Source: Udaeobacter sp025935755 | Lineage (GTDB): Bacteria > Verrucomicrobiota > Verrucomicrobiia > Chthoniobacterales > UBA10450 | Length of the DNA: 64,000 nucleotides | Direction of reading: 5' to 3' | Assembly (NCBI GenBank): GCA_036278715.1 | Contig: DASUKN010000033.1 | Coordinates: forward strand, 21,373-85,372 | Part shown: piece by piece, positions 53,025 through 62,540 of the stretch | Numbering within the stretch: the first letter of the stretch is position 1 | How the letters are laid out: each line of letters opens with the position of its first letter | Made by a program: the position numbers and the translations under genes | Notes under the pieces: generated by a model | Told to the model about the DNA's origin: nothing | What the model saw: the letters and a program-made list of their open reading frames with translations, nothing else | The model's database searches: none

Positions 53025-54683
53025 ATGATGACGACTCTCCGACAGTGTCTTTCTTTAGTCATACTCGCCGCGATCTTTGCTTTTGCGTGTCCCAATTGCC
53101 TCCCTTCATCCCTAGTTGGCAAGAGTGACGAAGAACTGCTGCACATCATGCTCGGTGGTAAGACCGAGTCGCGACTTCGCGAAGATGCTAAAGTCAAGAC
53201 ACATGTGCCGGAAAGGTTTTGGGAGATGGCTCCGAAGGATGCGGCCCTGGCATTAATCCAAGAGAATTGCCCGACGGAATCAAGGAAGTCGTTTCAATTC
53301 GTTTTTGATTTACCCGAGAAAGCCGTCCCGCCTGCAAAAGGTGAGGTTGGAATTCGCTGGCGATGCGGACATTGTTACATCGCAGATGAAGGGTTTACGG
53401 CGCTACGATATTCCGGAGGCACATCGACTCTGTCCTACTCGCGAGTCAAGAGTTTGGATCACGTCAAGAAAACGGCTTCGCGGCAGGCCATTGATGCGAC
53501 CAGGCAACTTTCTCTGCCGGAAGGAAGTGCGCGGCAGTTGTACGAGACGATTTGGTGGCTTTGCCATGTTCGCGCTTCGAAAAAACCTGAGTACTCGGGC
53601 TTTCTTGTGAGTACCGGCGACGGCCACGCGACCTTTTGGGTTTCGCCTGATGTACCCCGAACTGACGTAACACTGTATTTCAGCGATACGATTGGCGATT
53701 ATTACACCAATGGTATCGATGAAAGTCTCTATGCCAGTTTCGCCGATCTTTTGCTTAACCGGGAGTTGGAGAAACGGGGCGCCAACCTTAACGAACCTAC
53801 CATAACCGTTGGTCGCGAACGCCCGCTCTCGAAGGCAGAACGATTCGTAAAGGAAACCGAGCCACCGGATCCGCATGACGCGACTGCCAGCCGTCAGTGG
53901 ATTGATCAGATGATCGAGCTTTTACGAAATCCAAAAGTAGCTTTTCGCGATCACGTTATTGATAAGCTCGTTCCTCGCGAAGAACCCAGCCGGTATCCAG
54001 ATCAGCGTATAGATGCGGCTTTAATCGAGATTTTGAACGACGTCGCCACGCCCGCGAAGCGGTCAGACGACGACTCTTTTTTAAAAAGGTGGACTGCTGA
54101 AGCGGCTGCCCGAGCGTTAGCCTGGCGCGATAGAGCCGAGGTGTTTTCGACGTTTATGATTTTGCTCCGCGGCAAAGGGTTGAGCAATTCCATGGAGGAA
54201 ATTTTGGATGCTGCGGCCTTGATTGCGTCAAGGCATGCCGAGTTTCGGCCTGCTATGATCGACTGGCTAAAAGATCACCCACATTTTGATGTCATTTGGC
54301 GGGGAAATTTCAGGGAACTAACGCCGATGTTGGAAAAGATGGCCACCTCTTCGCCAGATGAAAGCGAACTCGATTTGCCTGAGGCGATCCCGAAGAAAGA
54401 TGCGTCTAGGCACTCTCACCGCGCGCGTGCAATTCTGATGGACTGGAATGAGATCGATCCGTTAACCAAATTGAAACTTGACGCTATTCTTGACGCTTCT
54501 CGTTGCTGTTTCTTCAGATTGCCTCAGTTCATGTTTGCGGAATACAAGACGTTGCCACCGGATCAGCAGAAGGTTTTCCGCGAGTTTGTGGAGCGCTTGG
54601 ACAAGCAGGGCCAGTACGCGATCTCAACCGAATCTCTGCAGCAACTGTTTGCTTCGCAGCAAGCGGATACCGCTACTAATTAG
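53025..54683 (+). CDS. large secreted protein of unknown function inside the repeat-flanked segment
   Basis: 552 aa. The ATG at 53025 (or 53028) gives a good signal peptide (CLSLVILAAIFAFACPN). No named domain. Noted features are a Cys pair (RWRCGHCYIADEGF, about 105-120), a mixed alpha/beta core with FLVSTGDGHATFWVSPDV, and a helical second half. The only gene-length ORF between the two direct repeats, so it is the cargo of that segment. Its base composition looks somewhat lower in GC than its neighbours. Confidence 0.7.
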   Translation: MMTTLRQCLSLVILAAIFAFACPNCLPSSLVGKSDEELLHIMLGGKTESRLREDAKVKTHVPERFWEMAPKDAALALIQENCPTESRKSFQFVFDLPEKAVPPAKGEVGIRWRCGHCYIADEGFTALRYSGGTSTLSYSRVKSLDHVKKTASRQAIDATRQLSLPEGSARQLYETIWWLCHVRASKKPEYSGFLVSTGDGHATFWVSPDVPRTDVTLYFSDTIGDYYTNGIDESLYASFADLLLNRELEKRGANLNEPTITVGRERPLSKAERFVKETEPPDPHDATASRQWIDQMIELLRNPKVAFRDHVIDKLVPREEPSRYPDQRIDAALIEILNDVATPAKRSDDDSFLKRWTAEAAARALAWRDRAEVFSTFMILLRGKGLSNSMEEILDAAALIASRHAEFRPAMIDWLKDHPHFDVIWRGNFRELTPMLEKMATSSPDESELDLPEAIPKKDASRHSHRARAILMDWNEIDPLTKLKLDAILDASRCCFFRLPQFMFAEYKTLPPDQQKVFREFVERLDKQGQYAISTESLQQLFASQQADTATN

Positions 54684-54775
54684 CGTGGTGGTCAAAGGAT
54701 TTCGCGTTTGAAGAAAACCTTTTTCGACAAGGCAAAACGGGTGTTCGTCTTCGGTTTCGAGCGGATCTATTTTTG

Positions 54776-55933
54776 TTAAAGGGCTAGACGTTCTTTCACT
54801 CTGTGTCGGTCCCCGGCGATTACGCGGCGATACAGCGCCTCGTATTGCGGCAGGATGCGATCTGCCGAGAACTGGTCGACCGCGCGGTTGCGACTGCGTT
54901 CACCCAATTTGTGTGCCAGATCCCGGGATTCGACGAGCGCGTCCAATCCGGCGGCAGCCGCAGTTACATCCCCGAATGGATATAATGGAGAAGAATCTCC
55001 TATCACTTCGGGTATGCCTCCGACGCGGAAAGCGACCACGGGTTTTCCATAGAACATCGTCTCAAGAATGCTCAAGCCGAAGCTTTCGTATTCGGATGTG
55101 TAGAGCCCCGCATCCGCTGCCCTCACATACTCGTCTACCACAGCCGTGTTTTGGCGTACGATGACAGTGGCCCTAAGTCGCAGTTCATCGAGTAACGCTT
55201 CGTAAGAATCAAAAGGGCCGCCTGCCATGATTAACAACCGGATGCGCTCTCGATTCTTTGACGCTGCGATCGTACGCAGCAACAGATCGATCCGCTTCAC
55301 GGCTCGCAAACTCGACATGTGCAGCACGAGAAATTCGTCGGCAATGCCGAGTTCGCGTCGAACTTCCTCGCGGCTTCGCTTCGGTTTATCCGGAGTAAAA
55401 AAATTCGGAATGACTTCGATCGAGCGTTTCAGATCGAATGTCTCCAGCGTTTGGTTCCGCAGACTTTCGGACACTGCGGTGACGGCATCGGAGTGCACGA
55501 GGGCGTGCTCAATGGCGGTTCGGTAATCAGGATCCTGCCCCAGCAGAGTGGTATCGGTTCCATGCAACGTCGTCACGATGCGCGGAGCCGACGGGCCCAA
55601 CATCTGCGACGCCAAACAGGCCGCCAGTGCGTGTGGCACCGCATAATGAACATGGAAAAGATCGAGCTGCTGTGAACGCGCAACCTCTGCCATCTTCACC
55701 GCGAGCGGTAAAGTGTAATCGGGCGAGGGGAACAAAGGGTTATGCGCAACGTCGACTCGATGGAAGTGAAGATTGTCCTGCGGCAGGTCCAGCCTGACCG
55801 GTTGAGCGTAACTGAAGAAGTAAACTTCATGACCGCGACGGGCCAATTCGGAGCCAAGCGCCGTTGCCAGGATGCCGCTCCCGCCGATCAACGGGAAACA
55901 GGCGATGCCAATTTTGAACGGCCCAGGCTTCAT
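54776..55933 (-). CDS. bshA: N-acetyl-alpha-D-glucosaminyl L-malate synthase
   Basis: A 385-aa GT4-family glycosyltransferase. BshA joins GlcNAc from UDP-GlcNAc to L-malate in the first step of bacillithiol synthesis. Marks are IACFPLIGGSGILATALGSE, LFHVHYAVPHALAACLASQM, TTLHGTDTTLLGQDPDYR and the C-terminal ESFGLSILETMFYGKPVVAF with GGIPEVI. Full length. Its start overlaps the stop of the upstream BshC-like gene (ATGA). The 3' end carries one copy of the 42-bp direct repeat. Confidence 0.92.
   Translation of the reverse strand: MKPGPFKIGIACFPLIGGSGILATALGSELARRGHEVYFFSYAQPVRLDLPQDNLHFHRVDVAHNPLFPSPDYTLPLAVKMAEVARSQQLDLFHVHYAVPHALAACLASQMLGPSAPRIVTTLHGTDTTLLGQDPDYRTAIEHALVHSDAVTAVSESLRNQTLETFDLKRSIEVIPNFFTPDKPKRSREEVRRELGIADEFLVLHMSSLRAVKRIDLLLRTIAASKNRERIRLLIMAGGPFDSYEALLDELRLRATVIVRQNTAVVDEYVRAADAGLYTSEYESFGLSILETMFYGKPVVAFRVGGIPEVIGDSSPLYPFGDVTAAAAGLDALVESRDLAHKLGERSRNRAVDQFSADRILPQYEALYRRVIAGDRHRVKERLAL
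54815..54856. repeat. direct repeat, right copy (candidate att site) in the 3' end of bshA
   Basis: The counterpart of 52207-52248, 2.6 kb away in the same orientation. After it, bshA ends with a different tail (AGDRHRVKERLAL) than the left copy (ANAA-stop). Confidence 0.75.
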
Positions 55934-56700
55934 GGCTCCTCGGTGTAGGCTTTGCCCGAATCGGAAATCTCTTCCCGCCTAACGAATGTGACATCGGGAG
56001 CGTCAGCCTTGTTGACGTAATGCTGTTCGCTCGCGCCGGCCACATAATGAGTGCAATGAATCACTGACTGCATCCAGATAAAACGCGTGTCCCGGGTCGG
56101 GCTGATCTGTTCGGCACCGAAATCGTCTCCAGGAATTTCCAGAAATCGATCGCCGCCTTTATGCAGCAGCAATTTTCCATCGCGATGTCGAGCGCGAACG
56201 ATTTCTCCTTCATACGGCTGATCTACGAAATAATCTGAAACGGCGACTGCGCGCGCCCTGAACTCGGGTGCGCTGGATCGGTCTACGCGGATGCCGTCCA
56301 GCAAACCCATTCGGGCATACATCTTGAGACAGAAATCCGCGACATTCGACGACTTGGTTTTCTTGAAGTGTTCCACCAGTGTCTGCGACACGTAATTTGG
56401 AAGTTGGCGTGCAGTTTTTTCGTGCCATTCCGGAAGGACGCGTTTCGCATAGAGCGGGGAAAATTGCTTTTGGATCCGATTCTCGAACTGAAAATTCAGA
56501 GCGATTTCCCTGCCGCTCTGATGGTCTCGCAAGATGGTGCTTGTCTCGCGCGGGTCATGATCGCTGTCGTGACAAAAGAAAACGATCTCTCCACCGATCT
56601 CCTTTTGCAGTCGGCGGGCCGTCACGATTTTAGCGACTAAAAATCGCTTGGGAAAAAATCCGCACGGTTGCTGGCCGAAACAAATAATCGGATGATCCAT
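55930..56700 (-). CDS. short BshC-like protein
   Basis: 256 aa. ICFGQQPCGFFPKRF resembles the GQQPG loop of BshC (the putative bacillithiol cysteine-adding enzyme), and IVFFCHDSDHDPRETS resembles its (E/D)DHD motif. BshC is about 530 aa; this protein lacks the C-terminal half, so it is either a truncated paralogue or a distinct compact member. The downstream overlap with bshA and its place in the cluster support a role in the same pathway. Function is inferred. Confidence 0.6.
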   Translation of the reverse strand: MDHPIICFGQQPCGFFPKRFLVAKIVTARRLQKEIGGEIVFFCHDSDHDPRETSTILRDHQSGREIALNFQFENRIQKQFSPLYAKRVLPEWHEKTARQLPNYVSQTLVEHFKKTKSSNVADFCLKMYARMGLLDGIRVDRSSAPEFRARAVAVSDYFVDQPYEGEIVRARHRDGKLLLHKGGDRFLEIPGDDFGAEQISPTRDTRFIWMQSVIHCTHYVAGASEQHYVNKADAPDVTFVRREEISDSGKAYTEEP

Positions 56701-56715
56701 GGCTCAAAAGCAGAT

Positions 56716-58410
56716 TCATACGCCGGCGGAGGTGTCCCGGCTACGGAAGAGAGTTTGCTGCAAGATCGGCGCCAGAATCAGAACGACCGCGCACCCAATC
56801 AGATTGTACCAGAGGTAGCCGATGTTTGTCGTCGCGAACAGGACGAACACGAGCATTTGTGCACAGAGCGCCGCAAAGAAAACTGCCGATCCCGTAACTC
56901 CACGAATAAAAAACGCGGTGAGAAAAAGGCCGAGGATGCTGCCGTAGAACACCGAGCCCAGAATGTTGCCTGCTTCGATGAGGTTCTCGACCAAACTGGC
57001 AAACGAAGCGACAGCGATGGCGATTAACCCCCATGCCGCTGTCAGCGCCTGGGCTGCAATCACATAATGGTGGTCGCTCGCGTTTGGCCGGATCAATGGC
57101 CGATAAAAATCAATCGCGGTGGTGGACCCGAGGGCATTTAGAGTTGCTGCCATTGCGGACATCGTCGCGCACAGGATCACGGCGATGAGTAATCCGACAA
57201 TTCCGTGCGGCATCTGTTGAAGAATAAAAGTGATGAATACATAGTCCGATTCCTTGCTTTTCGGATCCACGCCCGCTTGGACCAGAACCGTCCTGGTTTG
57301 ATCGCGCAACGCGCGCGCCTGCGCATCGAGGTCGCGCACCTTATCGGCCAGCGCTTCGCGGTCACCGGGCGAGGCGATTGAGAGCGCACGGATCGCTGCG
57401 CGCTTTTGCGCGAAGACCTCATCGAACTGGGTCTCTATCTTCGTGAGCTGCGGCGCATGGCCGCTTTCCATCGCTCGTTGATACGCAGGTTGATTGAAAT
57501 AAACCGGCGGTTTTTCGAATTGATAAAACATGAACACAATCGCGCCGAGCAGCAGAATGAAGAATTGCATCGGCACCTTAACTCCCGCGTTGAATAGCAA
57601 GCCAAGCCGGCTCTCTTTGAGCGAGCCGCCGGCGAGATATCGTTGTACCTGCGATTGATCCGCGCCGAAATACGAGAGCGCGAGAAAAAATCCGCCGATC
57701 AAACCCGACCAGAATGTATATCGCTTATGTGGATCGACGGAGAAATTAACGGCCTCGAGTCTGCCCATGTGGCCGGCGACTGACAGCGTGTTGTGAAAGG
57801 AGAGATCGGGCGAGAGGCGGTAAACGGCCACGGCAAATGCGATCGCCATGCCGATTAGGATCACGATCATCTGGTAGCGTTGCGTGATGCTGACAATCTT
57901 TGTTCCGCCGATGACGGTGTAGATGATCACCACACCGCCTGCGAGCCAGATGGTCAGGTTCAGCCGCCAGCCGAGTACCGCGGAAAGAATGATAGCGGGC
58001 GCATAGACGGTGATGCCGGCAGCGAGGCCTCGTTGGATAAGAAACAAGAATGCGCCGAGTAGCTGTGTCTTTCGATCGAATCGTTCACCGAGATATTGGT
58101 AGGCAGTGTAGACCTTGAGCCGCTGATAAATCGGAACGAACACTGCGCACACGACGATCAGCGCGAGTGGTTGCCCAAAGTAATTCTGGATAAAACCGAT
58201 GCCGCTCTCATATGCCTGACCGGGCATGGAAAGGAACGTGATCGGGCCAGCCTGGGTCGCCAGCACAGACAGCCCTATGGTCATCCAGCGAATGCTGGCG
58301 TCGCCCTTGAGATATTGGCCTAACGAGGCGCTCCCGCGCGTCCGCCAGAGGCCGTAGAGGGGGATCGCCAGAATGGTGGCGATGAGGACAAGATAATCCA
58401 GCCGGTTCAC
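56716..58410 (-). CDS. sodium:solute symporter (SSS family)
   Basis: 564 aa, GTG start, about 13 helices. Marks are GDASIRWMTIGLSVLATQAG, PITFLSMPGQAYESG, LAGGVVIIYTVIGGTKIVSI, and SYFGADQSQVQRYLAGGS. A long polar stretch (about 315-375, with a heptad-like Ala/Arg-rich segment) separates two helices. SSS carriers import small solutes using Na+; here the gene lies in a thiol-biosynthesis-like cluster, so a related amino sugar or acid is possible. Its GTG overlaps the stop of the 39-aa protein. Confidence 0.88.
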   Translation of the reverse strand: MNRLDYLVLIATILAIPLYGLWRTRGSASLGQYLKGDASIRWMTIGLSVLATQAGPITFLSMPGQAYESGIGFIQNYFGQPLALIVVCAVFVPIYQRLKVYTAYQYLGERFDRKTQLLGAFLFLIQRGLAAGITVYAPAIILSAVLGWRLNLTIWLAGGVVIIYTVIGGTKIVSITQRYQMIVILIGMAIAFAVAVYRLSPDLSFHNTLSVAGHMGRLEAVNFSVDPHKRYTFWSGLIGGFFLALSYFGADQSQVQRYLAGGSLKESRLGLLFNAGVKVPMQFFILLLGAIVFMFYQFEKPPVYFNQPAYQRAMESGHAPQLTKIETQFDEVFAQKRAAIRALSIASPGDREALADKVRDLDAQARALRDQTRTVLVQAGVDPKSKESDYVFITFILQQMPHGIVGLLIAVILCATMSAMAATLNALGSTTAIDFYRPLIRPNASDHHYVIAAQALTAAWGLIAIAVASFASLVENLIEAGNILGSVFYGSILGLFLTAFFIRGVTGSAVFFAALCAQMLVFVLFATTNIGYLWYNLIGCAVVLILAPILQQTLFRSRDTSAGV

Positions 58411-58526
58411 GAGAACCGGAGGGTAAACAGGTAGAGGAGCACTACCTCCACCGCAAAAACGGAAAGGGTCACGCTGTACGCTTTGCGCCAGGAATAGGAT
58501 TCATCCTTCTGATCCTGTGTGCTCAT
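58407..58526 (-). CDS. 39-aa membrane microprotein between the deacetylase and symporter
   Basis: MSTQDQKDESYSWRKAYSVT then LSVFAVEVVLLYLFTLRFS-stop: a polar start and one hydrophobic helix. Its ATG overlaps the stop of the upstream gene (ATGA) and its stop overlaps the symporter's GTG (GTGA), so it is perfectly placed for coupled translation. It resembles the small accessory subunits found with some SSS symporters. Confidence 0.7.
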   Translation of the reverse strand: MSTQDQKDESYSWRKAYSVTLSVFAVEVVLLYLFTLRFS

Positions 58527-61078
58527 TTTCCCAGTGACAGCATGTTGGCGAATAATCGATACGATCCCGGGACGCCGGCAGGCAATTGCCGAAACCAGGA
58601 ATAACTGGTGTAGATAAAGAAGCCGTTGCCTGACTTTGCAACCAGCAAACCGCCATCGAGCGGTTTTTCGTTTGGATCATTGCACGACAGGACAGGCGTC
58701 CAGGCAGCATCCCATTTGTTAGGGAAATAAAGTCCGCGTTCCTGAACCCATCCGTCGAAATCCTTTGGTGTGATTTTGTTTGGAATGTTCATAAGCGCGT
58801 CATTCGGCGCCAGAACACGCACCGGAGCATTTTCGTCAGTGACACGGTCCCGTGAAATCTCCAACGGATATGGCCCGAATTGGTTGGTCTTGAGATCCGC
58901 TAACGTGTTGTACTGCGCGATCGCAAGTCCACCATTCTTTACGTACTCGAATACTTCCGACAGCCAGTTGGAAATCCGGTCCTGTGTGTTGAATGCCCGA
59001 ATCCCAAACACGACGGCAGAGAACTGCGCCAGGTTCTTCGCGGTGATTTCCGGTTCGCTCAACATCTTTACCGAGTACCCGATTTGCCTCAGGCTTTCCG
59101 GAACATCATCGCCGGCGCCGGGGATATACCCAATGCTGTCGCCCTTCTTGCGGATGTCAGCGCGAACTATCTTCGCTTCCGCCGGCGGCATTAGGGTCTG
59201 CACGCCGATGTGCGGATAGGAAATGCGTACCCGACCGAGTGAATAGTCGCGGCCTTCGATTGAAACGATTGCTCGTAAAGTGCCTTCGCTATCTTGATCC
59301 GGCGGTTTAACGTTGAACCTGCCCATCATCTCGGCATTGACTGCCTTCAGATCGAGCGGGATCGAGGCGGGAGAAACTTTCCATCCCTGCGGTACCGCCA
59401 GTTTCAGTTCTCCTGTTGCGGGACCCGTTGCCGCGGTGACGCGCACTGAAACTGGTTTGGACTGGTTCGTCGGAAATATGAAGACGTTGTCCAGGACGTT
59501 CACGAACACAGGCGGCGCAATGACCAATGGCCGTAACGGTTGGCCTATTATTGCATCAGACGCGCGATACGTGGTGTCCACGATGTATCGCAGTTCCTGT
59601 CCGCTAACTTGCAGAATTATTTCGACGGGAAGAGCAGGGGGATTCTCAGGCAGACCGATGAGTTTTTGATCGTCAACCGTGAACGTGCCTAACGTGCGAG
59701 GTTTGCGGAGCCAGTACGGTTGCGAATACGGAGCATTATCGGGGATCCTGGACGACAGATCTTTTGTAACCAGTTCGTTCGACGGAAGCGGTGCATCGAT
59801 CCTGGTTGAATCACCCGTGTTTGGGAATCGTACTTCCTGAAGTGTGACTGGTACGTTCGAGCGATTAATTGCTTCGAGCTTTATCGCTGCGGTTTGCCCT
59901 GGCGTGAATGTTTCAGTGGTTGTCGACGTTTCCACATGCAAGCCGAGGCAGGCCGCGATGATCTTGTCGACGTCTGCTTTTTTCTCCGCGATCCAGGACT
60001 CATCCTGAATTCCACTCAACGTCTTTTGCAACTTCAACAACTCGGGCACAGACGCCGCCGGATCGGCCGGATTAAACTTGGAAAGGATCTGGCGAATTTC
60101 AGTTGCGACGGATTCGGAATTCGGAACGCGCGACCAGCTCGTGTCGACCGCTTCGAACAGCGAGTTCGTCATCGGTTTACCTTTTAACGGCTTGAAATAT
60201 TCCTTCCGTGAGCCCCGTTGCGGCAATCCACCGACCCCCTGGCTTTTGTGCATGCTGATACTCGCCGCTGCGATTTCTGTGTACGATTTGCCGAGGAGCG
60301 GGTTGTAACCGCCTGCTTCCAAAACGGTCAGGCCAGTCGGATCGAATGGAATATTCCGGTTCCTAAAGAAAAACGGAGATGTGTTCCAAACCAGCCGGGT
60401 CGCTTGCCACGGCTTCACGAAAGCGAGTTGTTCGGGAAAACGCTTCGGATCGGCTGCTGCTGAGAACGCTTCCGTCGCCAGGATCGCTGACGCGGTGTGA
60501 TGGCCATGCGTCTTGTCATCCTCGGGACTAAAGCGCGTGACAATTACATCCGGCCGGAAATTGCGAATCACCCAAACGACATCAGCAAGAATCTTGTCGT
60601 GATCCCAAATGTGCAGCGTTTCCTTCGCCGTCTTTGAGAAACCGAAATCGAGCGCGCGCGTGAAGAATTGCCTGGCGTGATCGATGCGTCGTGCATCAAG
60701 TAATTCCTCTGTTCGAATGACGCCGAGCCGCTCGCCGAGTTCGGGTCCCAATATATTTTGGCCCCCGTCGCCGCGTGTCACCGACAGATACGCGGCATCG
60801 TAAAGCGAACCGTTCGACCAGAACGCCATCAGATTTGTGTTTTCGTCGTCCGGGTGCGCGGCGATGTACAGCACCCGGCCAAGCACGTTGAGCTTTTCCA
60901 ATGCGAGCTGAATCTCGCTCGCACTCATCTGGTCTGGAGACAACAACGGCGGCGCGTCAGCGGAGTTGGCTGTGATCGCGATCGCGAGCATCGCGACCGC
61001 GACGGCCATGCGCCAAATACGCGTTCTGCAGCGGCGGTTTATCACCGCCGACAGGCCATGTTCCGGTGAGCGTCCCAT
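58523..61078 (-). CDS. exported PIG-L family deacetylase, large form
   Basis: 851 aa. A signal segment (MAVAVAMLAIAITANSADAP) precedes the PIG-L/LmbE domain (about 40-280) with the metal motif YIAAHPDDENTNLMAFW, RGDGGQNILGPELG, VIVTRFSPEDDKTHGHHTAS and its second His. A long beta-rich middle and a GATase-like C-terminal part (SAVVFGIRAFNTQDRI...) follow. PIG-L enzymes remove N-acetyl groups from amino sugars. The export signal separates it from cytosolic BshB. It opens the cluster. Confidence 0.85.
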   Translation of the reverse strand: MGRSPEHGLSAVINRRCRTRIWRMAVAVAMLAIAITANSADAPPLLSPDQMSASEIQLALEKLNVLGRVLYIAAHPDDENTNLMAFWSNGSLYDAAYLSVTRGDGGQNILGPELGERLGVIRTEELLDARRIDHARQFFTRALDFGFSKTAKETLHIWDHDKILADVVWVIRNFRPDVIVTRFSPEDDKTHGHHTASAILATEAFSAAADPKRFPEQLAFVKPWQATRLVWNTSPFFFRNRNIPFDPTGLTVLEAGGYNPLLGKSYTEIAAASISMHKSQGVGGLPQRGSRKEYFKPLKGKPMTNSLFEAVDTSWSRVPNSESVATEIRQILSKFNPADPAASVPELLKLQKTLSGIQDESWIAEKKADVDKIIAACLGLHVETSTTTETFTPGQTAAIKLEAINRSNVPVTLQEVRFPNTGDSTRIDAPLPSNELVTKDLSSRIPDNAPYSQPYWLRKPRTLGTFTVDDQKLIGLPENPPALPVEIILQVSGQELRYIVDTTYRASDAIIGQPLRPLVIAPPVFVNVLDNVFIFPTNQSKPVSVRVTAATGPATGELKLAVPQGWKVSPASIPLDLKAVNAEMMGRFNVKPPDQDSEGTLRAIVSIEGRDYSLGRVRISYPHIGVQTLMPPAEAKIVRADIRKKGDSIGYIPGAGDDVPESLRQIGYSVKMLSEPEITAKNLAQFSAVVFGIRAFNTQDRISNWLSEVFEYVKNGGLAIAQYNTLADLKTNQFGPYPLEISRDRVTDENAPVRVLAPNDALMNIPNKITPKDFDGWVQERGLYFPNKWDAAWTPVLSCNDPNEKPLDGGLLVAKSGNGFFIYTSYSWFRQLPAGVPGSYRLFANMLSLGK

Positions 61079-61110
61079 CGAGGCTATCGTCTAAAAATCG
61101 AAGATAGCCG

Positions 61111-62190
61111 CTACTTGTTGATGTCCTGCTTCGCCTGCAGCCGATCAATGAGGCCTTGGATCGCCTGCTTTTGTCCCTCACTGGGAGCGGCAGCCTGCGC
61201 CTGTTTCGCATCATTCAGCGCGCCGGTAAAATCACCAGCCGCGGATTTAACACGAGCTTGAGCCAGATCTCCGTAAACTCCGTTCGGAAAGCGTTTGGCA
61301 ACTTCTTTAAAGATATCGATCGCTTGAGCAGCCTCAGCCGGCTTCTTCTGATTCTGGAGCTGTCGGCCGTAGGTATAGAGTTGCGGTGCTTCGGCTTTCT
61401 GCAACGCCTTGTCCCAGGTGGCTTTCGCCTCGTCCTGTTTGTTCAGCGCCTTTAGGATATCCGCCTTCGTGCTGAGATTTTCGAACCGTTCCTCGTTCTG
61501 AATTGAGAGATTGGCCCACTTCAGTGCTTCATCCAGATTGATTTTGTTCGTTAAACAAAACTGCGCTGCCTGGTCCGGGGCTTGCCAGGCAAACTGGCCT
61601 GCGCCTTTCATTTGAGCCCGAATATTTTGCAACGTCTGATCCGCTTCGTTCACGGACACAGTGAACGGAATGGCGACCTTGTCCCACTTCAGCGTGACCG
61701 CCGCCGAAGTTGGTTTCAAATCTTCGAACTCGAATTCAAGCGCCTCTTCCGGCTGAGCGAGCGGTTTCGGTTTCACGGCGACACGCAGCGCGTCGTCTTT
61801 CTGATCGTAGCTGTAGCTTCCCCAGCCCGTGTTTGTTTTTGAAAAAATCACCGTGCACGAGTCCTGGTTCGGAATCATATGCAGGCCGTACGTTCCTCTA
61901 TCCAACGGTTTACCCTCGACTGAAACCGGATCGCTGAATTCGATGGTGGTGTTTTCGTTCGCGCCTGCGCGCCAGACCTTGCCATAAGGAACAAGGCCGC
62001 CCCAGATTTTTCGCCCGTTCACCAATGGGCGATGGTAATTGACCGTGATGTCCGTCAACGCAATGCGCTGTTTGACCTCGGCAGCCTGGCTGACATCAGG
62101 CAGCTTCAAATCGCTCTGTCCGAAAGCGATTTGCCCAAGGCCGGCGACAGCCAGACACAGAATAAGCGGCTTAAGCGTGATTGTTTTCAT
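61111..62190 (-). CDS. secreted DUF2911 and TPR protein
   Basis: 359 aa from the ATG at 62190. Signal peptide (LILCLAVAGLGQIAFG), then a DUF2911 domain (about 25-165: VTVNYHRPLVNGRKIWGGL-like text, VWRAGANENTTIEFSDPV, GTYGLHMIPNQDSCTVIFSK), then TPR-like helices (about 200-350). A second protein of the same type is cut by the right edge of the window at 63669. Function unknown. Confidence 0.87.
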   Translation of the reverse strand: MKTITLKPLILCLAVAGLGQIAFGQSDLKLPDVSQAAEVKQRIALTDITVNYHRPLVNGRKIWGGLVPYGKVWRAGANENTTIEFSDPVSVEGKPLDRGTYGLHMIPNQDSCTVIFSKTNTGWGSYSYDQKDDALRVAVKPKPLAQPEEALEFEFEDLKPTSAAVTLKWDKVAIPFTVSVNEADQTLQNIRAQMKGAGQFAWQAPDQAAQFCLTNKINLDEALKWANLSIQNEERFENLSTKADILKALNKQDEAKATWDKALQKAEAPQLYTYGRQLQNQKKPAEAAQAIDIFKEVAKRFPNGVYGDLAQARVKSAAGDFTGALNDAKQAQAAAPSEGQKQAIQGLIDRLQAKQDINK

Positions 62191-62400
62191 ATCGTGGCGG
62201 TTACACTTCCCAAATTTTCGATATTCCGCTACCAGATAATTCAAGGAGGTTTGGACCGCCGATTTGAATGCCCGCGGTCAACGGTGTGCGTCCCGCTGGC
62301 GAAAATAGAGGAACGCCTGCGTTGGCGTTGTGGAACGAGCCGAATTTGTAGGCGAAACCGAATCGCTTGCCGCGCAAGCGGGACGCTCGCGCTCCACTAA

Positions 62401-62534
62401 TTTGTCATGTCGAGCGAAGTCGAGGAATTTCTCATTAATTTCTCTGCGTTGCGCGGAGTACTCATTTTCGAGAGATGTTTGGAATCCTGGCCTCGCTTGC
62501 ATTTCGTTGCAGCGACTTCTTTCGACATGACAAA
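62401..62534. repeat. palindromic repeat, GTCAT...GAGCGAAG family
   Basis: 134 bp with perfect 13-bp inverted ends tttgtcatgtcga (62401-62413) and tcgacatgacaaa (62522-62534). The rest of the 62191-62540 gap holds no gene I can support. Confidence 0.65.
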
Positions 62535-62540
62535 ATGATA

